9,833 bases of DNA, from NCBI GenBank assembly GCA_030748455.1, contig JASMLY010000057.1, positions 1 to 9,833 on the forward strand. The letters run 5' to 3'. The DNA comes from Phycisphaerales bacterium. GTDB taxonomy: Bacteria; Planctomycetota; Phycisphaerae; Phycisphaerales; SM1A02. The position numbers and the translations under genes are program-made. Below, in pieces: positions 7,111 through 9,833 of the stretch. Position 1 is the stretch's first letter. Each line of letters starts with the position of its first letter. The notes beneath the pieces were generated by a model. The model worked only from the letters and a program-made list of their open reading frames with translations. It made no database searches and was not told where the DNA came from.

Positions 7111-7175
7111 TGCATTGAAATGCAATTAGAAGGGCATCTAATTGCCCACAAAATACACCCTAGGGTAACCCCTAG
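7111..7175 (+). repeat. Cluster of inverted repeats in the leader of the Hc1-like gene
   Basis: The 175-bp gap after purB holds TGCATT-GA-AATGCA (7111-7124), a perfect 9-bp inverted repeat GCAATTAGA/TCTAATTGC with a 6-nt loop (7122-7145), the palindrome ACCCTAGGGT (7157-7166) and CTAGGG-TAAC-CCCTAG (7160-7175). Several share bases, so alternative pairings are possible. The cluster lies just upstream of a strong Shine-Dalgarno site. It could be a regulatory leader or a set of protein-binding sites; I do not recognise it as a known riboswitch. Confidence 0.6.
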
Positions 7176-7186
7176 TACAACGCTTT

Positions 7187-7191
7187 GGAGG
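7187..7191 (+). promoter_or_regulatory. Strong Shine-Dalgarno site of the Hc1-like gene
   Basis: GGAGG lies 8 nt before the ATG at 7200. It fixes that start and rules out the upstream in-frame TTG at 7185, which overlaps the site. It is the only textbook Shine-Dalgarno site in the window. Confidence 0.8.
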
Positions 7192-7199
7192 CACCAATT

Positions 7200-7376
7200 A
7201 TGGAATCGTATGACCGCTTAGCACAACTAGTTCAAGACGTAACTGATGATATGGCAAAATGTGAGGGTGGCAATAAAGCCGCTGGCACTCGGGTCAGGAA
7301 GGCAATGCAAGACATCAAAGCAGCAGCACAAGACGTTCGCAAGGATGTACTTGGTCTTCGCAACAGCGACGGATAA
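7200..7376 (+). CDS. Hc1-like (histone H1-like) nucleoid protein
   Basis: A 58-residue basic helical protein resembling the N-terminal domain of chlamydial Hc1 and the short Hc1-family proteins found in Planctomycetes and related phyla. The diagnostic part is DDMAKCEGGNKAAGTRVRKAMQ at about residues 18-39 (seen as DDMAKCEGGN then KAAGTRVRKAMQ), comparable to the DLAKAEKGNKAAAQRVR region of Hc1. It continues as DIKAAAQDVRKDVL. The long Lys/Ala-rich C-terminal tail of chlamydial Hc1 is absent, so it may act as a small architectural DNA-binding or bridging protein. The DNA-binding role is inferred from the family. It is a single-gene unit, with a structured leader and GGAGG upstream and a strong terminator downstream, which fits an abundantly made protein. 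Confidence 0.85.
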   Translation: MESYDRLAQLVQDVTDDMAKCEGGNKAAGTRVRKAMQDIKAAAQDVRKDVLGLRNSDG

Positions 7377-7399
7377 CGCACACGATTATATTTTTAGTG

Positions 7400-7434
7400 A
7401 ATGGGCTCAAGCAATGTTTGAGCCCATTTGTTTT
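7400..7434 (+). terminator. Intrinsic terminator after the Hc1-like gene
   Basis: AATGGGCTCAA (7400-7410) pairs perfectly with TTGAGCCCATT (7418-7428) around a 7-nt loop, followed by TGTTTT. The 11-bp stem starts 23 bp after the Hc1-like stop codon. The last T of the run is also the first base of the next gene's TATACT box. Confidence 0.88.
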
Positions 7435-7439
7435 ATACT
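7434..7439 (+). promoter_or_regulatory. Candidate -10 box of the fabZ-like/manA unit
   Basis: TATACT lies 11 nt before the ATG at 7451, predicting a leader of about 5 nt. The -35 position falls in the terminator's loop and right arm, with no good match to TTGACA. No Shine-Dalgarno site is seen. Inferred. Confidence 0.45.
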
Positions 7440-7450
7440 CTGAGTCTCAT

Positions 7451-7924
7451 ATGGCTATTGAACCAATTCTTGACATCTCAACCATTGACCTTTCGCATAT
7501 TGCTATCTCCGAAGAGGAGGTCGGCAAGATGAACCCGCAATCTGGAGATATGCGCCAACTCGACCATGTCTCATATGTGCAAGAGGACAATCAACTTGCT
7601 GTTGGAATAAAAAATGTCAAAGACGATGAGTTTTGGGTCTCGGGGCATATTCCAGGTCGACCGATTTACCCTGGGGTTCTAATGATTGAAGCAGCTGCGC
7701 AGCTAAGCAGTATTTTGTATCACTTGAACGCTGATGGCGATCATTTCATGGGCTTTACTCGTTGCGACAATTGTTCATTCCGAGGGCAAGTGCTCCCAAA
7801 CAATACGTTAGCAATTGTGTCAATCATCCGAAAATTTCAACGCCGTCGTTTTGTTTGTGATGCGCAGGGATATGTCGATGGCCAGTTTATGTTTGAAGCA
7901 AAAATCACTGGCATGATGATGTGA
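7451..7924 (+). CDS. fabZ: FabZ-like 3-hydroxyacyl-ACP dehydratase (hot-dog fold)
   Basis: Expected to dehydrate 3-hydroxyacyl-ACP to trans-2-enoyl-ACP in fatty-acid elongation. The 157 residues contain the active-site stretch SGHIPGRPIYPGVLMIEAAAQ, given here as SGHIPGRPIYPG (64-75) and VLMIEAAAQ (76-84). This has the catalytic His66 and Glu80 in the FabZ arrangement, then CSFRGQVLPNN (108-118), the equivalent of the FRGxVxPGD segment. The N terminus is about 15-20 residues longer than in compact FabZ proteins such as that of E. coli, and the conserved acidic residue after the Pro of PGD is Asn here. It could be a FabZ paralogue acting on other acyl chains. I chose the ATG at 7451 because an upstream GTG at 7397 would start inside the terminator. 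It overlaps manA by one base (TGATG). Confidence 0.85.
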   Translation: MAIEPILDISTIDLSHIAISEEEVGKMNPQSGDMRQLDHVSYVQEDNQLAVGIKNVKDDEFWVSGHIPGRPIYPGVLMIEAAAQLSSILYHLNADGDHFMGFTRCDNCSFRGQVLPNNTLAIVSIIRKFQRRRFVCDAQGYVDGQFMFEAKITGMMM

Positions 7925-8859
7925 TGGAACCCTACCCACTAACGTTTGAGCCATTACTAAAAGAGAAGGTTTGGGGTGGACGAGCGCTTGAACGATTTGG
8001 TAAACAAGTACCCGATGGAGTTTCCATTGGCGAATCTTGGGAACTTGCTGATTTACCTGCTTCCATTCCAGATGGAAAAAGCGTCATCGCAAATGGACCA
8101 CTAGCAGGCAAACAACTTGATGAACAATTTCCCCTCCTAATCAAATTCCTTGATGCTAACGAGAACCTCTCTGTGCAGGTACACCCAAGTGACGCGTATG
8201 CAGCAAAGCATCCAGAAGCCCATCTAAAAAGCGAAGCGTGGATTATTCTCGACACAACCCCAAGCGGGTGTATCTATGTTGGCTTGAAGGATGGAACGAC
8301 CGAGGATGATCTTCGCAATGCTATTGCAAACGACGCTGTGCCCGAATTATTAAATGCAATTAACGTCAAAAAAGGTGAATGCTATTACTTACCGAGTGGA
8401 ACATGCCACGCACTTGGTGCGGGTGTACTTGTTGCCGAAGTGCAAACTCCAAGTGACACTACGTTTCGTGTTTGGGATTGGGGACGTTTGGGTAGAGAGA
8501 TGCATGTTGAACAAGCGATGGAATGCATTGACTTCCAAGCACCTGCATTAACATTTAACAAACCAGAACCAATGCGAAGTGGCGATTTTTTAACAACGTT
8601 GTTTGTTACGACGCCCTTCTTTTCAATTGAACGCATTGAATCAACATCTGATACAACGCTAGATTTGATAGTCGATGAAACACCGGTTGTTCTTATGGTT
8701 GTCGAAGGAAACGCTCACATCGAGCATGATGTTCCCGCTGATGCCCCAGTTGGTACAACCATATTACTTCCAGTTGGCTTAACTAACGCAACGATTACTA
8801 TGCCAAAAGGCACAGCAATTTTGCGCTTCGATTTGCCCGACAAAAACCGAATCGCATAA
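7924..8859 (+). CDS. manA: Mannose-6-phosphate isomerase, class I
   Basis: Interconverts mannose 6-phosphate and fructose 6-phosphate, feeding GDP-sugar and envelope polysaccharide synthesis or mannose use. The 311-residue protein is a short type I (cupin) enzyme. It has KEKVWGGRALERFGK (13-27), GESWELAD (36-43), VQVHPSD (84-90), LKSEAWIIL (101-109), LPSGTCHALGAGVLVAEVQ, seen as LPSGTCHALG (156-165) then AGVLVAEVQ, and TFRVWDWGR (180-188). Expected zinc ligands are Gln85, His87, Glu104 and His162, all present. The ATG at 7924 overlaps the fabZ-like stop (TGATG), pointing to translational coupling. A GTG one codon earlier is possible. Pairing with a fatty-acid enzyme is not an obvious pathway link beyond envelope synthesis. 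Confidence 0.95.
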   Translation: MEPYPLTFEPLLKEKVWGGRALERFGKQVPDGVSIGESWELADLPASIPDGKSVIANGPLAGKQLDEQFPLLIKFLDANENLSVQVHPSDAYAAKHPEAHLKSEAWIILDTTPSGCIYVGLKDGTTEDDLRNAIANDAVPELLNAINVKKGECYYLPSGTCHALGAGVLVAEVQTPSDTTFRVWDWGRLGREMHVEQAMECIDFQAPALTFNKPEPMRSGDFLTTLFVTTPFFSIERIESTSDTTLDLIVDETPVVLMVVEGNAHIEHDVPADAPVGTTILLPVGLTNATITMPKGTAILRFDLPDKNRIA

Positions 8860-8879
8860 ACTATCCCGCGGGTCGTTTA
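8857..8879. terminator. Weak imperfect hairpin between convergent genes
   Basis: TAAAC (8857-8861) pairs with GTTTA (8875-8879), with partial further pairing around CCCGCGGG. It spans the manA stop and the 29-bp gap to the convergent 83-residue gene, and could end transcription from both sides. No real T-run follows, so this is tentative. Confidence 0.3.
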
Positions 8880-8888
8880 TTAATTTGT

Positions 8889-9140
8889 TTAAGCTTGAAT
8901 ATCGAGTTGTTGCCCAGTAGCAATTCGAGTTGCTGCTTCAATGCAGTCAGCCGTTCTCGTATAGAGCTGAAGCGGTTGAGCATTAGTGACATCAATGCCA
9001 TCAAATGTAACCTTTCCTGAAACCTGAGCCGCAACAAGTTGTTGCACTGGAGAAGCGACCGCTGCCTTTGCAACCTGCGTAGCTCGTTGCGCTCCGTACG
9101 CTTGCGCGACGGAAAATGGGATTGGTCCTTCAATGTTCAT
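8889..9140 (-). CDS. Hypothetical 83-residue protein, Ala/Gln-rich
   Basis: I do not recognise this family. The protein is short, without a signal peptide, membrane segment or cysteine motif. It opens with MNIEGPIPFSVAQAYG, has an Ala/Gln/Val-rich middle (residues 17-40) and then KVTFDGIDVTNAQPLQLYTR (43-62) and an amphipathic helix-like end (CIEAATRIATGQQLDI). The opening faintly recalls small flagellar anti-sigma (FlgM-like) proteins of Planctomycetes, but I see no FlgM core motif, so I do not assign it. Support for a real gene comes from a TAATCT box 6 nt before the ATG with TTGCAA 16 bp further upstream, a snug convergent fit with manA, and good coding character compared with the overlapping Arg/Leu-rich frame. 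It stands alone, between manA and the candidate small RNA. Confidence 0.65.
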   Translation of the reverse strand: MNIEGPIPFSVAQAYGAQRATQVAKAAVASPVQQLVAAQVSGKVTFDGIDVTNAQPLQLYTRTADCIEAATRIATGQQLDIQA

Positions 9141-9146
9141 ACTGTT

Positions 9147-9174
9147 AGATTACCTCACACTTCCAAACTTGCAA
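9147..9174 (-). promoter_or_regulatory. Candidate promoter of the 83-residue gene
   Basis: On the minus strand TTGCAA (9174-9169), a 16-bp spacer and TAATCT (9152-9147) lie just before the ATG at 9140, leaving a 6-nt gap. A weak GAGG at 9156-9153 is 12 nt from the ATG and would lie inside the promoter if it is used. An 8-base C/G run (9175-9182) abuts the -35 box. Inferred. Confidence 0.45.
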
Positions 9175-9185
9175 CCCCCCCCAAG

Positions 9186-9218
9186 AAAAAACGATTGTTG
9201 CTCTTCCCGCAACAACCG
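9186..9218 (-). terminator. Intrinsic terminator on the minus strand
   Basis: Read on the minus strand, CGGTTGTTGC (9218-9209), loop GGGAAGA (9208-9202) and GCAACAATCG (9201-9192) form a 10-bp stem with one G-U pair, followed immediately by TTTTTT (9191-9186). It ends either the candidate small RNA upstream or read-through from proS, whose stop is about 300 bp away. Confidence 0.85.
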
Positions 9219-9306
9219 ATATTCTTGTTTTCGGAATGTAAAATTCCGAGGGCCGCCGCCCACCATTGGCGGCTAATAGACATCGACAGCTCCAACCCGC
9301 TCGCTT
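9186..9306 (-). ncRNA. Candidate small structured RNA (about 120 nt)
   Basis: A minus-strand TATTAT at 9318-9313 would start transcription near 9306, and the strong terminator ends it at 9186. Between them are two more clean hairpins: GCCGCC/GGCGGC with a 7-nt loop (9273-9255) and TCGGAAT/ATTCCGA with a 5-nt loop (9249-9231). No start codon follows the promoter at leaderless spacing, and the only reading frame through it looks spurious. It does not match what I know of SRP RNA, tmRNA, RNase P RNA or 6S RNA. It could instead be a structured 3' tail of the proS transcript. Confidence 0.5.
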
Positions 9307-9517
9307 GAGCCGATAATACTTTTTTATAAAAACGCATAAAAAATATGATTAAACCACATTGAGTACAGTGGAGACTATTTGCTCGTCGGTGTGTCAGTGA
9401 GCCAAAGCAAAACAAGGAGTGTGAAGCAGGCGGGGCCAAGGCGCCCCGTCGATGGAACACGACGAAGTTATGCAAAGTCGAAACTAGCACCGCGAGTAAA
9501 GAGAATCACATCTGTGC
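9307..9517. other. Non-coding interval downstream of proS with several hairpins
   Basis: No convincing gene. An AT-rich stretch (9319-9350) separates the candidate small RNA from a hairpin-rich part: CCAC/GTGG (9353-9370), TTTGCTC/GAGCCAAA with one bulge (9378-9406), CGGGGC/GCCCCG (9431-9448) and CGTCG/CGACG (9447-9464, sharing two bases with the previous one). None is followed by a T-run, so none is a clear proS terminator. A frame crossing it on the minus strand has no family features. Confidence 0.5.
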
Positions 9518-9833
9518 TCAATAGCTTTTAGCCCACAAAACACGTTGTTTTGATGGCTTGCCAGTAAAGATGCATGTTCCTTCTTCGTCGTGCCCTTCGT
9601 TTGGAATACAACGAAGCGTCACTTTCAAATCGCCTTTGATCTCGTCCTCTACAGCAGGGTCGCCGCAGAAATGCGCGTACACAAAACCGCTGCCATCGCC
9701 CTCAAAGTGATTGTAAAAATCTTCTTTGGAATCAAATGTTTGAGTGGCTTCTTCTCTTCTAGCAAGAGCGCGGTCAAACAAACCTTGTTGCATCTCATCA
9801 AGAATATCCGTAACAGTTGCAATGAATTCTTCG
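9518..9833 (-). CDS. proS: Prolyl-tRNA synthetase, type 3 (C-terminal end only)
   Basis: Charges tRNA(Pro) with proline. Only the last 104 complete residues lie in the window; the gene enters from the right edge. The C-terminal domain reads LFDRALARREEATQTFDSKE, then GSGFVYAHFCGDP, LKVTLRCIPNEG and GKPSKQRVLWAKSY at the end. This matches the domain peculiar to archaeal/eukaryotic-type (type 3) ProRS, including its terminal Tyr, and is absent from E. coli-type ProRS. That domain normally holds a four-cysteine zinc site. Here the Cys of HFCGD, of RCIP and of TCIFTG remain, but the second (CGDPAV in place of CGDxxC) and the last (CIFTG in place of CxxCG) are lost. Internal ATG codons such as the one at 9793 are not the start. 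Confidence 0.94.
   Translation of the reverse strand, partial: EEFIATVTDILDEMQQGLFDRALARREEATQTFDSKEDFYNHFEGDGSGFVYAHFCGDPAVEDEIKGDLKVTLRCIPNEGHDEEGTCIFTGKPSKQRVLWAKSY

Noticed and set aside
7397..7450. GTG start for the FabZ-like protein at 7397
   Set aside because: The extra 18 residues would be encoded by the terminator hairpin of the previous gene.
8861..9133. 90-residue Arg/Leu-rich frame overlapping the 83-residue gene
   Set aside because: Low-complexity composition, no start signal, and it reaches to within 1 bp of the manA stop. The other frame has better coding character and a promoter.
9155..9490. 111-residue open frame on the minus strand
   Set aside because: It crosses three clean hairpins, a terminator and the poly-C tract, with no motif, a composition unlike the neighbouring proteins and no start signal. 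It is better explained as chance over structured non-coding DNA.
9307..9517. Possible tmRNA, SRP RNA, RNase P RNA or 6S RNA
   Set aside because: I looked for the tag-coding and tRNA-like parts of tmRNA, the GGAAG/AGCAG core of SRP RNA and the GAGGAAAGUCC core of RNase P on both strands and found none.
1..9833. Mobile element, prophage, CRISPR or defence island
   Set aside because: No transposase, integrase, spaced direct repeats or defence-gene motifs are visible. The genes are housekeeping and tightly packed.

Overview
The window looks like a compact chromosomal housekeeping segment from a Gram-negative bacterium, most likely of the Planctomycetes/Phycisphaerae type. That lineage is an inference from gene content. 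It rests on a short Hc1-type histone-like protein, a complete-looking heptose/LPS pair (GmhB-like phosphatase and WaaF-like heptosyltransferase), an archaeal/eukaryotic-type (type 3) prolyl-tRNA synthetase, and an adenylosuccinate lyase that reads like the eukaryotic enzyme. Base composition is moderately AT-rich. I see no mobile genes, CRISPR array, tRNA or rRNA.

Layout. 1-1415 (-): lysS, running off the left edge. 1472-2569 (+): phosphofructokinase. 2566-3114 (-): GmhB-like HAD phosphatase, tail to tail with pfkA and divergent from 3127-4134 (+), a heptosyltransferase II. 4106-4774 (-): plsY, overlapping the heptosyltransferase tail to tail and coupled by an ATGA overlap to 4771-5508 (-), a UbiA-like membrane protein. 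5509-5587: divergent control region holding a perfect 33-bp palindrome. 5588-7024 (+): purB. 7025-7199: leader region with inverted repeats and a clear GGAGG site. 7200-7376 (+): Hc1-like protein, followed by a strong terminator. 7451-7924 and 7924-8859 (+): FabZ-like dehydratase and mannose-6-phosphate isomerase, coupled by TGATG. 8889-9140 (-): unknown 83-residue protein. 9141-9517: non-coding, with a candidate small RNA on the minus strand. 9518-9833 (-): C-terminal end of proS, entering from the right edge.

Functionally the genes serve translation (lysS, proS), glycolysis and sugar phosphates (pfkA, manA), purine synthesis (purB), phospholipid and fatty-acid synthesis (plsY, fabZ-like), LPS inner-core heptose (gmhB, waaF), quinone or lipid prenylation (UbiA-like) and nucleoid structure (Hc1-like). 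Envelope biogenesis is the common theme of the middle section.

The most interesting pattern is in the control signals. At six starts a TANNNT -10-like hexamer lies only 5-7 nt upstream of the start codon and no usable Shine-Dalgarno site is visible. This suggests widespread leaderless transcription. Two divergent gene pairs appear to be driven by such promoters. In one, the two -10 boxes are the same hexamer read on both strands. In the other, the boxes flank the 33-bp palindrome. The Hc1-like gene is the exception, with a structured leader and a strong Shine-Dalgarno site.
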